Shown here piece after piece: positions 21,247 to 30,787 of a DNA stretch of 64,000 nucleotides. The DNA is from Theocolax elegans (Eukaryota; Arthropoda; Insecta; Hymenoptera; Cerocephalidae). The stretch's first letter is position 1. Each line of letters starts with the position of its first letter. The stretch lies in NCBI GenBank assembly GCA_026168455.1, contig CM047431.1, forward strand, positions 41,261,986-41,325,985, read 5' to 3'. A program made the translations under genes and the position numbers. Under the pieces are notes generated by a model. That model searched no databases. It was not told the DNA's origin and saw nothing but the letters and a program-made list of their open reading frames with translations.

Positions 21247-22659
21247 TTATTGGGTATTCGTGTCGTGCTGCGGCGCTGAGGCGTTCTTCTTTCCTTTTTC
21301 TGTTTGTTTTGGTCTGCATTTGTGCCTGTGCATGTACTTTTTTGAGAATAATCTGTGGCATTCGCTGCATTGGGTTTTTGTGTGTGCATCGCGCAAGTGC
21401 GTTTGATACGCTGCGGTGCGTACTGTCTTTCCGCACTGTTCGCATATCCTTGTATTCTTGCTGTGAACAGTTGCCGTGTGCCAGTTCAATGATTTCTTGG
21501 TTTTGTAGCTTTGGTTGCAATTTGTGCATATTAAACGTGGTCGGGCCTCGTGGCTTTCCCTGTGATCCCTGGATGTGGAGACTAGGGCGGTTTCTGCTGG
21601 GCACCCTTCTGCTGGGCATGGCCTCATTGCCCTGTAATGGGCTGTTGTTCGAGTGTAAGCGTCCGGGTTTTTATTGACGTGGACTAGGGCTCGGTTGGGG
21701 CAGTTGCATGTACGGAAAGCGGCGGCAAGAGCGTTCCATGTGTGGCTGCCCACGTTTACGGCCTCGCACAAATTGTTGCCCAAGTTTATTACCTGGTGCG
21801 GTACGGCATCCCGCACGTAAATGAGATCTCCGGGTTCCTGTACGTGGATCTCGAAAGGTATGCTGTGACGCCGTAGGAAGGAAGGCGTGATCATCAGGAT
21901 CTTGTGGTGTAGGGGCGTGCCGCAGCCTGGCTCCCATTCTGATTGGTCTGCAAGCCCGTCGGCGACCAGTTTTTCTAACCGCGAGGCGAATTGTCGTTGT
22001 ACAAATAGCCAAACCTTGGGCGCTCCGAAGTGCAGGAGGTTTGCGCTGTCTAACTGTGCATCCTCTTCATGCATTTCGGAGAATGGGTTCCGCAGGCCCA
22101 TGTGGTAGGTGGGGACGTTGATGCCGGGCATGGTATCGACGGCGGTGTTTATTCGCGGGTTCACATGCAACTGGAGATCCTTCAGAGCTGGTGCAGCTCC
22201 CTTCCAGTTTTGGCTTATATTTACCCCGTACAGAACCTTGTTCCCTTTGGCTAAGTGAAGGATGATCTTCTCATAAAGTACTTCAGTTTGGTATATGTCT
22301 GCTGGGAGCTCGTAGTCGGTCCCGGCTGCTATGTTCATTAGTATCTGGTCCTTCGTACCGGTGAATGGCGCTTCCTGTCTTTTGTATATCCCTTCGGCGA
22401 CCTTTTCTAGAGCGGCCCACCTGAACTCTTGCCTAGCGTTCCCTAGACGCTCGATGGTGGCTATAAACTCCTTCTTTTCTAGCGGTTTGTGGCAGCCCTT
22501 GAACTGAAATGGACGTTGATATGTAGCCGCGGATGTTTGGTATGTTACCGGTTTATTACAAATAATTGGTGGACGGTTTTCGTTGGGGTTGGCTCGCGCG
22601 AGATTATTCTGGCGATATTGGTTTACTTGTGTGATTAGTCCTTTGATGAGCCGTTGCAT
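21247..22659 (-). CDS. KDM4-type JmjC dioxygenase with C2H2 zinc fingers
   Basis: 470 residues, ATG at 22657-22659. Residues about 180-320 match the JmjC fold of KDM4/JHDM3 histone lysine demethylases (Fe(II)/2-oxoglutarate oxygenases). Iron ligands H197, E199 (MHEED) and H288 (VPHQV) are present. The 2-oxoglutarate contacts N207 and K215 (ANLLHFGAPKVW) lie 10 and 18 residues after H197, as in KDM4A. The KDM4 structural zinc site is also present: C246, H252 and the C318-x-C320 pair, the last exactly 30 residues past the final iron His as in KDM4A. The C-terminus has about four C2H2-like fingers (C348/C353, C378/C381, C406/C409, C431/C434 with their His partners) and a basic tail. It sits between the integrase region and env in an LTR element on the same strand. 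The frame is intact and catalytic residues are preserved. Activity on histones or other substrates is inferred. Confidence 0.88.
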   Translation of the reverse strand: MQRLIKGLITQVNQYRQNNLARANPNENRPPIICNKPVTYQTSAATYQRPFQFKGCHKPLEKKEFIATIERLGNARQEFRWAALEKVAEGIYKRQEAPFTGTKDQILMNIAAGTDYELPADIYQTEVLYEKIILHLAKGNKVLYGVNISQNWKGAAPALKDLQLHVNPRINTAVDTMPGINVPTYHMGLRNPFSEMHEEDAQLDSANLLHFGAPKVWLFVQRQFASRLEKLVADGLADQSEWEPGCGTPLHHKILMITPSFLRRHSIPFEIHVQEPGDLIYVRDAVPHQVINLGNNLCEAVNVGSHTWNALAAAFRTCNCPNRALVHVNKNPDAYTRTTAHYRAMRPCPAEGCPAETALVSTSRDHRESHEARPRLICTNCNQSYKTKKSLNWHTATVHSKNTRICEQCGKTVRTAAYQTHLRDAHTKTQCSECHRLFSKKYMHRHKCRPKQTEKGKKNASAPQHDTNTQ

Positions 22660-23674
22660 CGTTGGTGGGTTTTACACGAGCCATTTGTCGAATAACGAGT
22701 TTGCTTAGAAATGGGTTGGCGTGTCTCTTACTATTTATTACCTTGATTGGTTGTTGTCTTCCGTTTTATCGTTGTTATAGCGGACGACCAGCGATTCGAC
22801 ATTTGGGTCGCATTCAATAACTTGTTAGGTTTGGTTCCTTTGTTTGACTAATCGTGCTTTATTTAGTTTAAGAATATTTCTATGTTTTTTTTGGAAGTAA
22901 TAATGGTATTTTGTAATGTATAAAAGTGATTATTATTTAGTTTTCCAAAATAAAAGTTGTTAAAATAGACGAAAAGTTGGATTGAATATATTTATAGAAT
23001 ACCTATTAGTTTAGTAGGGTTAGCATTTATTAAACCATTATAATTTTAGCTATAAGTGATCTATTTTATTCTATTTATTAACTTGCACTACTGATTATAA
23101 CATTGATATTTTTCTCGGGTTGGGGATTTTTAATTAAGAGAAAATATGTTTTTTGATTATATTATTTATGTATTATTACATGTGATTATTGTGTTGTTTT
23201 CGAACCTGTGTTCTTAAAATGCCTGTGTTGGTTAAGATGAATATACTTATAAGGGACTTATTAACCTAATAATAATAGTGCTTATTAAGGTTATTATGAT
23301 TTAGTAATAAGAGTTTCGATTTATTTCGCTATTTGATTGCGGTATTAATTGCAATGTTGATGTATTTCGTTGATTTTGGTGAATATTTTTATAAACGTTG
23401 TATTAATATAATGATAGTTTTTATTGCGATTGTTATATTGCTTACGGAGATTTAAATATAATTTGTATTTATAAGTGCAATATTGAATGTGATAATACTG
23501 TTTTATACCATCTTAATTGTGACAAAACGTGTTTTTCCCGGACGCATGATACTTGTATAGTATTAAAATATGATTATTATATTGTTTTACGAAAATGTAT
23601 GTTTTGAAATTAGACGGGAAGGTTTAAAATGAATGAATCTGCAAGGGTCCGGGCACGGCTAACGTGTCGTTCGG
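22660..23674. other. Noncoding internal region of retroelement
   Basis: About 1 kb, A/T-rich with strong strand bias (T/G on plus, A/C on minus) and no ORF. It separates the JmjC gene from the 131-bp repeat block. Confidence 0.6.
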
Positions 23675-24130
23675 CTATGTGTCCGGGCCACTTTTCTCCG
23701 TCTCGCGCTCTGTCTCTCTCTCTCCACGTGCGCGCTGTATGCTGGCAATGCATTTGTCGCGGTGTGGGGGCCTCTCGCGCGTGGCGCGATGTGCGCTGTC
23801 GCGGCCCTGATGCTCGAGACACTTTGTCGCGATTCGCGCTCTGTCTCTCTTTCTCCGCGTCGCGCGCTCTATGCTGGCAATGCATTTGCCATGGCGAGGG
23901 GGTCTTTTGCGCGTGGCGCGGTGTGCGCTGTTACGGTTCTGAAGTCCGGGGCACTTTTTCCCCGCCTCAAGCTTGCTTCTCTCTTCCCGCGCTATACTTA
24001 CTAGGTGTGCGTTGAATTTCGCGATGATTGCCGCCGATTTGTGGATGCTTCGGATGATATCGTCCAATAGCTTGGACCTGTGGGTATGAACAATATCGAA
24101 CCTCTCCCCCTTTAGCTCGATGCTAGCCAT
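23675..24130 (-). CDS. Small retroelement ORF with repeat-derived tail
   Basis: 151 residues from MASIELKGERFDIVHTHRSK. The first 55-60 residues look like a genuine helical protein (DDIIRSIHKSAAIIAKFNAH). The rest is Arg/His-rich and comes from the 131-bp tandem repeat underneath, as shown by its repeated CIASI and SAHRATR segments. Because 131 is not a multiple of three, unit copies are read in different frames. The role is unknown; it lies between the integrase ORF and the JmjC ORF. Confidence 0.4.
   Translation of the reverse strand: MASIELKGERFDIVHTHRSKLLDDIIRSIHKSAAIIAKFNAHLVSIAREERSKLEAGKKCPGLQNRNSAHRATRKRPPRHGKCIASIERATRRKRDRARIATKCLEHQGRDSAHRATRERPPHRDKCIASIQRARGERETERETEKSGPDT
23684..23997. 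repeat. 131-bp tandem repeat, 2.4 copies
   Basis: Unit starts near 23684, 23815 and 23946 (cacttt-containing). Units share gctctgtctctct and tatgctggcaatgcattt blocks. GC-rich, inside the retroelement. Confidence 0.85.
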
Positions 24131-25693
24131 TGCTGCTGGAGGCGGTTTCCTTTTTTTTGCCTTGTTTACACGAGGTACGTCTTGATACTGTTAATGGCCG
24201 TAATGAGGCGTGCAATGATTAATGGCTAGTTAGTATGTAGGCGTATGCAGGTGTATTTGCATGAGCGCATCCGTTTCGGGGAGTGAGTGTGTTCATTTAA
24301 TTACCACTTGTAGAGTGTTCGCTTAGGTTTGTTGCCCTTTTTGATTTCGCTATTGCCTATAGAGTTATGGTAAAAATGTTGTTCTTCTTCTATGTTTCTT
24401 CTCTTTGTTATTTTATGTAATTTCGCACATTGGAGTATGTGGCCCCCTTTATTTATTTATGGTTATTGTTATGTTAAAAGTCGAAAATGTTAATTGCTAT
24501 AACTTTTTATCTATGGCCTCTATTGCTCGCGGGAAGGTGTCGTATTACTCGTACAGTGAAGAATTTTCATTTTTCGAGTAAAAATTGTTATTACTATTTG
24601 CATTCATCTTTTTGGGTTTTTTATATGTGGATTTGGTTTAGCACGTGCCCGACATGTTAATTTTACTATTATAACAATTTATTTTGCAGTAGTTGCAAAA
24701 TTGTGCGTATTTTTAGAAAATATTTTCGAATTTGTGGAAACAGAGTATCTGTAATTTTGCAATTAGGGTTGCTGATTGTTAATTTTGATAAATGAGAATT
24801 TTGAAATTTTTTATTAACAATAATTGTCAAATTATTTATATTTTTGCTCTCTTATTTGGCTAGAATTTCTCTTCGATTTTGAATTATCCGTTGAACGTGT
24901 GATCCGAAACTATATAGGTGTTTTCGTTGTGTGATCGATTTTGTTAATTAACAAATTCATATCTCGGTTTCTATCCAGACTATGATGGTGTGCATTGGTG
25001 TAGTTTGTTAACTAAGGGTAAGGTTTCTATTTTTGCAAAAGAAAATTTTTTGTTAATTTATTTATTTATGTTATTTAATTTATTAATAAATTTGTTTATT
25101 ATAACAAGGGTATATTTTTATGGGTATGGTTTGTTTGGTATGTAAGCTTTACGAAACTATAAGAGTGATTTTGTCGAGTTTTTATAATTATTAATTAACA
25201 AATTGATATCTCGGTTCCTGGTGGTTTTATGATAACCGAATTTGATTTAATTTTGTTAATTAAGGTTCCGGTTATTATATTTCTCAACATAACGTTTTTG
25301 CGATTAATTTGTTAATGGGATTTAATTTGTTTGTAAATTATTTATGACGAGAATGACCTGTTATTCTGGTTTTGGATTGTTTAGTGCATAAAATATTAAT
25401 CAGTTGTAAACGTCTGTGGCGCGTCCGTTAGCCGCGCTAATAGGACCGTACTACAGTTCATTAACCGTCGAATTCTTATTCGCGAGTTAGTATTCGATTG
25501 CTTTTGCCAGTTATTTATTATTAATTAGTACGATTGATGTTTGTGTATGTGTAATTATAAAATAGTGTAGTTGCGATTTATAATAATAGTTGTGTAATTA
25601 TAATTGTTATGATGATTTGGTATTATGTGGTTAATAAAAGGAAAACTGATGCGCGCTTTGAGCGCGTCCGTTAACCGCGGTAATATGTCTGTG
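24131..25693. other. Noncoding internal region where RT is absent
   Basis: 1.56 kb after the integrase stop with no ORF above 60 codons. It contains a direct repeat of gcgcgtccgtta-R-ccgcg at about 25421 and 25660. Nothing resembles a reverse transcriptase on either strand. Confidence 0.6.
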
Positions 25694-27463
25694 CTAAGGG
25701 TCTTGAGTACTCATCCTGTTACCTGTTGTAGTAGGTAGTGCTTGGATATCTGGGGCTCGTTTGAGTTTATTAGCGTGCACGGTTTTGATTATGGGTCCGT
25801 TTTTGATTGTGACATTGTGTGTTTTGCGATTGATTTTTATAATTTCGTATGGACCTTCGTATTCTTTATGAAATTTGCCTACTGGTGGGTCTTTAACTAG
25901 TCGAACTATTTCGCCTTCCCTAAAATGTTGTACGTTTAGTCTTTTATCATAGTAATATTTGGACCGATATTTAGACTGTACGATGTTCATCGCAGCCATT
26001 GTTTGTAACTGGGTGAGGTTGGTGGTGAGGTCGGCTGCGTATTCGCTGTACGTAGGGAAGTGCTCTTTTGGCGGGAAGCTCGAAGGTGTTCTCGGTTTAT
26101 ATCCCAACAGTAATTCGTGAGGACTATAACTGGTGCTTTCATGTTCGGTGCAGTTGTAAGCATGTTGGCAAATTGGCGTCCATTCGCACCAATTGTTTGT
26201 TGTATCCGCGTATTTGCGCAGGTATTCGGTTAAAGTATGGTGCATACGCTCGATTCCGCCCTGAGATTGGGGGTGGTAGGCTGTGGTGTTATATTTGCTA
26301 ATGCGAAAGATTTTTGCGAAGTGTTCTAATAGTTTATTTTGAAAATGGCTACCGTTATCGGTTATAATTGCAGCTGCCATGCCTACGTAAGCGATTACTT
26401 TTTCGGTTAGAGCGCGGGCTACTTCTTCGGCTGTAGCTGTTTTTACTGGTACAAGTATAACGTATTTCGTCAGCCAGTCTTGAGCTGATAGAATGTAGCG
26501 GTAACCGTTCTTGCTTACTGGCAATGGACCGTAAAAATCTAATGAAAGCTGGGCGAATGGGAATGAGGGCGTGTTGCTGATAACTAAAGGTAATTTTGTT
26601 TTCTGTCTTACCAATTTGTTGCTTTGGCAATCGGCGCATCTCAGGACGAACTGGCGTATGTCCGGACGCATATTTCTCCAATAATAGTCGTTGGCTACCT
26701 TTGCGTACGTTTTGTTTATGCCTCGATGTCCTCCGAGAGCTGCTTCATGGTATTCTTTGATGACCATGTATCTGTCTTCGATCGGGGGTACAGGTAAATT
26801 ATTTGTGTATAATACTCCGATTATCAATAGTCCTTTAAATATCCTATTAAATTGTTCTATGAAATAAGCCCATTCACCGACTGATAGTACCGCGAGATCT
26901 CTAATGACTGCTATTGTTTTGATAGATTTGGCGTCTAACAGATTTTTGAGTAAAATTAAGCATTTTCTTATGTTGACTCTGAGCGGCTTTTCGTCGATAT
27001 GATGCTTTATGTATATGCATATCATTGTTATGTCCTTGATGTTGTATGTGTGGATTTCGCCGACTGTAAATGTTTTCCCTTCGAATTGTTCCAAATCTAT
27101 GTACGCTCTCTCTGTTAAGGCCTCCTGTATTTCGGTGTTCAGAAAACCGTCGGATGTTGCTAGATAAACTAAGTTTTCCTTGAATCGAAATGGGTGTTGA
27201 TTAACAATTATTAAGGTGGAAAAGGGAGGAGACTCTTCGTCTTCCGGTGGTGTCCACGGTGGTTTTTCGCGCGGTGGCCTCGCGTTTATCGTTAGGTATT
27301 TCATTAATTTGTCACTGTACGGTGGAGGTTGCGCAAGATTACTGCTGGCCGGTGCTTCGTTTCGGTCACCGTTGCCTATAGTTAGTTCCGGTTGTTGGTC
27401 GACATCCATTCCGCGATTTGCTTCTGGGCTCTTGGATGTTTCGACGATAGCCGAGAGGTTCAT
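25694..27463 (-). CDS. pol: Macro-like domain plus Ty3/gypsy integrase
   Basis: 589 residues. Residues 1-80 are a Pro/acidic linker. Residues about 82-222 are an alpha/beta segment (KENLVYLATSDGFLNTEIQE ... IKTIAVIRDLAVLSVGEW) that resembles the macro-like module some arthropod gypsy elements carry before integrase. Integrase follows: zinc HHCC with H239, H246, C276 and C279; DDE catalytic residues D309 (LSLDFYGP), D369 (ITDNGSHF) and E405 (GGIERMHH), with 35 residues between D369 and E405 as expected; and a C-terminal GPY/F module (EGPYEIIKI at 536-544). All catalytic residues are intact. The usual protease, reverse transcriptase and RNase H that should precede it are missing, yet the frame is open through the junction. 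Confidence 0.9.
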   Translation of the reverse strand: MNLSAIVETSKSPEANRGMDVDQQPELTIGNGDRNEAPASSNLAQPPPYSDKLMKYLTINARPPREKPPWTPPEDEESPPFSTLIIVNQHPFRFKENLVYLATSDGFLNTEIQEALTERAYIDLEQFEGKTFTVGEIHTYNIKDITMICIYIKHHIDEKPLRVNIRKCLILLKNLLDAKSIKTIAVIRDLAVLSVGEWAYFIEQFNRIFKGLLIIGVLYTNNLPVPPIEDRYMVIKEYHEAALGGHRGINKTYAKVANDYYWRNMRPDIRQFVLRCADCQSNKLVRQKTKLPLVISNTPSFPFAQLSLDFYGPLPVSKNGYRYILSAQDWLTKYVILVPVKTATAEEVARALTEKVIAYVGMAAAIITDNGSHFQNKLLEHFAKIFRISKYNTTAYHPQSQGGIERMHHTLTEYLRKYADTTNNWCEWTPICQHAYNCTEHESTSYSPHELLLGYKPRTPSSFPPKEHFPTYSEYAADLTTNLTQLQTMAAMNIVQSKYRSKYYYDKRLNVQHFREGEIVRLVKDPPVGKFHKEYEGPYEIIKINRKTHNVTIKNGPIIKTVHANKLKRAPDIQALPTTTGNRMSTQDP

Positions 27464-27905
27464 TGTACGCGTTCCTGAGCTGCCAATCGTCGGCGCTTGA
27501 ATTGATCATGGGGTTAGGATTCGCGGTCGGAGGACTGAGGGAAAACCCGGAAGCTTCTGCCCTTAAATACTCGTTCGTTAAGTCGCGATTACCCGAAATT
27601 TTTGTCTGCGTCGGCGGTGACTCTAAAAGCGCCTGTTGGGTTGTGTCAATTAAAGGCGTTTTTGAGCGTGGTAAATTTGCTGATACATGCCTGGTTAAGA
27701 ATACAACTTTTTCTTCTCCGATCATTCGCGCGAAAAATTTGTTGGCTTTACGAACTTCATCCGATTCAGGCATACTAAATAAGCGATCTATACTCGCGTG
27801 TGATCGTGCGGGGGATGGTGAATTCTCGTGGTCTCTGCGTTGTCGATTGTTGGCCGTTAAATTGCGTTCGCTGCGGGAGCGTCCAAAAAGTCCGGCAAGT
27901 GTCAT
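27366..27905 (-). CDS. gag: Gag-like N-terminal ORF
   Basis: 179 residues from MTLAGLFGRSRSERN. It is first in the retroelement after the leader, basic and Ser/Pro-rich, with a helical segment (SDEVRKANKFFARMIGEEKV). It overlaps the integrase ORF by 98 bases in a different frame, so the downstream ORF would need frameshifting or its own start. There is no nucleocapsid knuckle or capsid region of normal length, so it is truncated relative to usual gypsy Gag. Assignment is mainly positional. Confidence 0.5.
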   Translation of the reverse strand: MTLAGLFGRSRSERNLTANNRQRRDHENSPSPARSHASIDRLFSMPESDEVRKANKFFARMIGEEKVVFLTRHVSANLPRSKTPLIDTTQQALLESPPTQTKISGNRDLTNEYLRAEASGFSLSPPTANPNPMINSSADDWQLRNAYNEPLGYRRNIQEPRSKSRNGCRPTTGTNYRQR

Positions 27906-28292
27906 GTTTTAATAATAATAAGCCAAAAAATAAGACGAAAAAGTATCCGGTGAGAACAGTCTTACAAATGTGATTTCGATAGGCAGGGTACGATTTGTAC
28001 CTTGCGTGTAATTTAATTGTGCGTATTAAACGTATGTGTATGTTTATATAGAATTTGTGGTCCTAGCGGTATGAAGTGTGACGCAAAAAATATGATGGGA
28101 AAAGACAAAATTTTGGCAAGGAATCACTTCCGAAATGTTTCAAAAATATTACGACTTACAGTACGAAGAGGGCGCATTGGGATGGGTTCATGATGACGAC
28201 GTTGATTCGGCGGCGATGGCGGGTATTAAAGAGTGAGCGTAGCGTATAGCGGCGTGGACTGCGATGAATCCTGAGACGCAGTTGGAGGTCCT
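27906..28292. promoter_or_regulatory. Retroelement 5' leader, unstructured part
   Basis: Untranslated leader between the gag-like start and the minisatellite. No feature stands out. Confidence 0.4.
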
Positions 28293-28418
28293 CCAGCGGT
28301 GGCACAGGCGTGCAAGTTGGGGCAGATGCCCTTTCCAGCGGTGGCACAGTCGTACAAGTTGGGGCAGATGCCCTTTCCAGCGGTGGCACAGGCGTGCAGG
28401 TTGGGACAGATGCCCTTT
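28293..28418. repeat. 42-bp minisatellite in retroelement leader
   Basis: Three exact-period 42-bp units starting ccagcggtggcaca at 28293, 28335 and 28377. On the minus strand they encode a Pro/Thr/Cys repeat (PTCTPVPPLERASA) in an ORF at 28156-28434. Because 42 is divisible by three the peptide is periodic, but coding use is unproven. Confidence 0.9.
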
Positions 28419-28620
28419 GAGGTTGTTTCAGCAATGCTGGTTGTGGTCGTTATTGAGAAATTTTGGACCTGTGGTTGAATTTTGCCGCTAGACTAGTCTG
28501 TAGCAGGTGATTACTTGGCGAGTTGCTCCGGTTTACACGATGATTGGTGCTTGACGCTGTTTGGCCTTCAGGAAATTGTTGCTGTTTTCTGTTGATTTTC
28601 GGCAATCCTCCTTACGACTT

Positions 28621-28637
28621 CCCCACAAGGGATGCCA
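28621..28637 (-). promoter_or_regulatory. Candidate primer binding site
   Basis: Reading away from the 5' LTR on the minus strand, 13 bases of taa repeats are followed by TGGCATCCCTTGTGGGG, starting with the TGG expected opposite a tRNA 3' CCA. The 13-base gap from the LTR is longer than usual. The tRNA was not identified. Confidence 0.4.
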
Positions 28638-28650
28638 ATTATTATTATTA

Positions 28651-29453
28651 TGTTACGTATGTAACCCGAAGAGATGTGGGATGTTGGAGTCGCGTTGGCT
28701 GCCGACCAAAGTTGGCAAGCACGATTAGGAGGATTGGAAGTATGATACGTTATGTCCCTTGAGATAAGTTGATTTATTTGTATGTCCTGAAGAAAGGCCA
28801 GTGTATATCGTGTGCGTGTCTGATGTCCGGTCGTGTGATTACAATCTATTGTACTTAGTCGCTCGGAGCGGTCGACTCTCGTGATCGGTAACGGATTCTC
28901 GTGCGACCGGACGGGTCGGAGACTCTTCTAATTCTCTTGCGACCGGACAGGTCGGGAACTGATTTGATTCTCCTTGCGACCGGACAGGTCGGGACCTAAT
29001 TTGATTCTCTGCCCGTTTAGTCTAGACGCCGATTCCCTTGCGTGTCCGCCTGGTCTGGGCGATGGCTTTCTTCTGCCACGAATTCGGCGGATCGGCTGCT
29101 CGAGGAGCGTTCCACCTGTGGTGGGAGGCTTCTGAAGTCAGCGTTTCCTTGCTGCGTGGACTCGGGGTTTTTCCGTAGATACTCCGTGGGCAGTGCCAAA
29201 ATTGCTATGATTGCAATACTTGCCTGGCATCAAGTATCTATAGCTTATTGAACGAATCGCGTGCGAGTAGCTTTCCGCGAAGGCTGCGCGGTCAGCGCGA
29301 GTCAGCGCGACGTCAACGATGTTTGCTGTCGATCGGACTGGATGCAACATGACGCTCAACTATTTATTGTGCCATCGCGAATGGTTTTGCTGCGATAATT
29401 GAAGTATTGCGCGGTACACGTATATCCAACATGATCTTGGATCGTACGTTACA
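28651..29453 (-). repeat. 5' LTR of the retroelement
   Basis: 803 bp, the same length as the other LTR, with about a dozen substitutions between them (for example g/a at the gccgacc-R-aag block and differences in the last 30 bases). Ends TG...CA. Followed by CTGG target duplication. Confidence 0.95.
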
Positions 29454-29457
29454 CTGG

Positions 29458-30337
29458 AGTTCCTTGTAAAATAGAGTTCTGAGTGATTACTTCAACCTGC
29501 AGTTCAAGTAACATATATCACTTAAAAAGACAATTTAAAAAGCTCGTAAAGAATATAGTAGACATCTAGGGGATTAAAGTTTAGCCCAATTGCCACATCA
29601 GCTGAAAAACCATCCATTTTACCGCCCTAGGTGTATTTACAACTTTTTTGAACATCGAGGCGAAAGTGCTACTTTTGGTTCGTTGTTGAAATACATATTT
29701 TTTTATTAAGGCCGAAGAAATTTACTTTTTTTGCTCGGACAACAATCTTCACTGTGAGGAATCATACTTCGCTTGGAAATGAGCAATATTTTATGACGCA
29801 GTAAGTGTAAAATGCAATTAAAATTTTTATAAATTTTTCTAAGTTTACTCACGTTTATCCCCTTAAGGAAATTTACCTAGCCACCTAAATAAGGTTATTA
29901 AAATGAGTTATAAAATTGGTCGCAATTATGTATGTGTTTTATCACCCGAGCAAAGCCAGGAATGTCAGCGTACTTATATCGAAAAGTATTACGTTGTTTA
30001 TTTAAATGAATATTAAATGATTTTAATAATAAAACATTTCTTGCTTTTAATACTTTAACTCTTTGAGTAAAATAAGATAAAAGATACTGTTTTTTTCATT
30101 ATAATATCTATGAATTAACTGTACCAGACTACAGAATAAAATAAGCCATCTATCAATTTACGGCAAGAATAAGAAACATTTAATTATTTAATTTTCAGTA
30201 AAATAAGCAAAAACTAAAATTATTAAGATAATTAATAAAATTATTAAGTTACGTAGGTCTTTTTAAGATCAAAAAAATTAAAATAAATTAATATTTATAA
30301 ATGCATAAAAAAAGTATTGTATTAAAAATTTGTAATA
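29458..30337. other. AT-rich flank, no gene recognised
   Basis: Pre-insertion flank of the retroelement. No coding exons or strong repeats seen. Confidence 0.45.
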
Positions 30338-30339
30338 TA

Positions 30340-30727
30340 CCGTCACATACCCAATTATTGATCATGAACCAATTTCTGATCTGTATATTATTTCAATAAA
30401 ATAATAAGATTTGCATAAATTAAAATGTGGCTACACACAATTTAAAGGTTAAAAAATCAATAATTGGATAGTAGACTTAACTAGGAATTGGCATATGTAC
30501 CGAGAATTTACTGATCAGAAATTGGTACTTCCCGCCTTTTTTTCTTAGATTGTTGCTTACTTTAAAAATAGCTGTTATTTTATTTTTCTGAGATGGCTAA
30601 CAGGAAGTTTAATACTTGTACTTTCTGTATCCGTAAAAATATATACGATTATTAATCTTTTTAACATTAAATTATTCTATAAACGTACGGATTTCCCTTA
30701 ATTGATCAACAATTGGGTATGTGACGG
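30340..30727. mobile_element. TA-flanked MITE, 388 bp
   Basis: Terminal inverted repeats ccgtcacatacccaattRtt/aacaattgggtatgtgacgg of about 25 bp, with TA on both sides (30338-30339 and 30728-30729). The size, ends and TA duplication fit a Tc1/mariner-related MITE. An inner inverted pair (accaatttctgatc / gatcagaaattggt) is also present. Confidence 0.8.
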
Positions 30728-30787
30728 TATTGAAAATTAAATTATGTATAAACAATTAATTTGAAGAGGACGTCGAACAGACATGCT

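Larger units (their letters stand above)
17912..29453 (-). mobile_element. Errantivirus-like LTR retroelement lacking RT, with JmjC gene
   Basis: Bounded by two 803-bp direct LTRs that begin TGTTACG and end GTTACA on the plus strand, with a 4-bp target duplication CTGG at 17908-17911 and 29454-29457. Internal ORFs all read on the minus strand, so 28651-29453 is the 5' LTR. Order: minisatellite leader, gag-like ORF (27366-27905), macro-like plus integrase ORF (25694-27463), small ORF with 131-bp repeats (23675-24130), JmjC/zinc-finger ORF (21247-22659), F-like envelope (19160-20845), 3' LTR. The GPY/F-type integrase, F-type envelope and 4-bp duplication place it in Ty3/gypsy, errantivirus side. 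Protease, reverse transcriptase and RNase H are not seen. The LTRs differ at about a dozen positions, so insertion is fairly recent. Confidence 0.93.
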
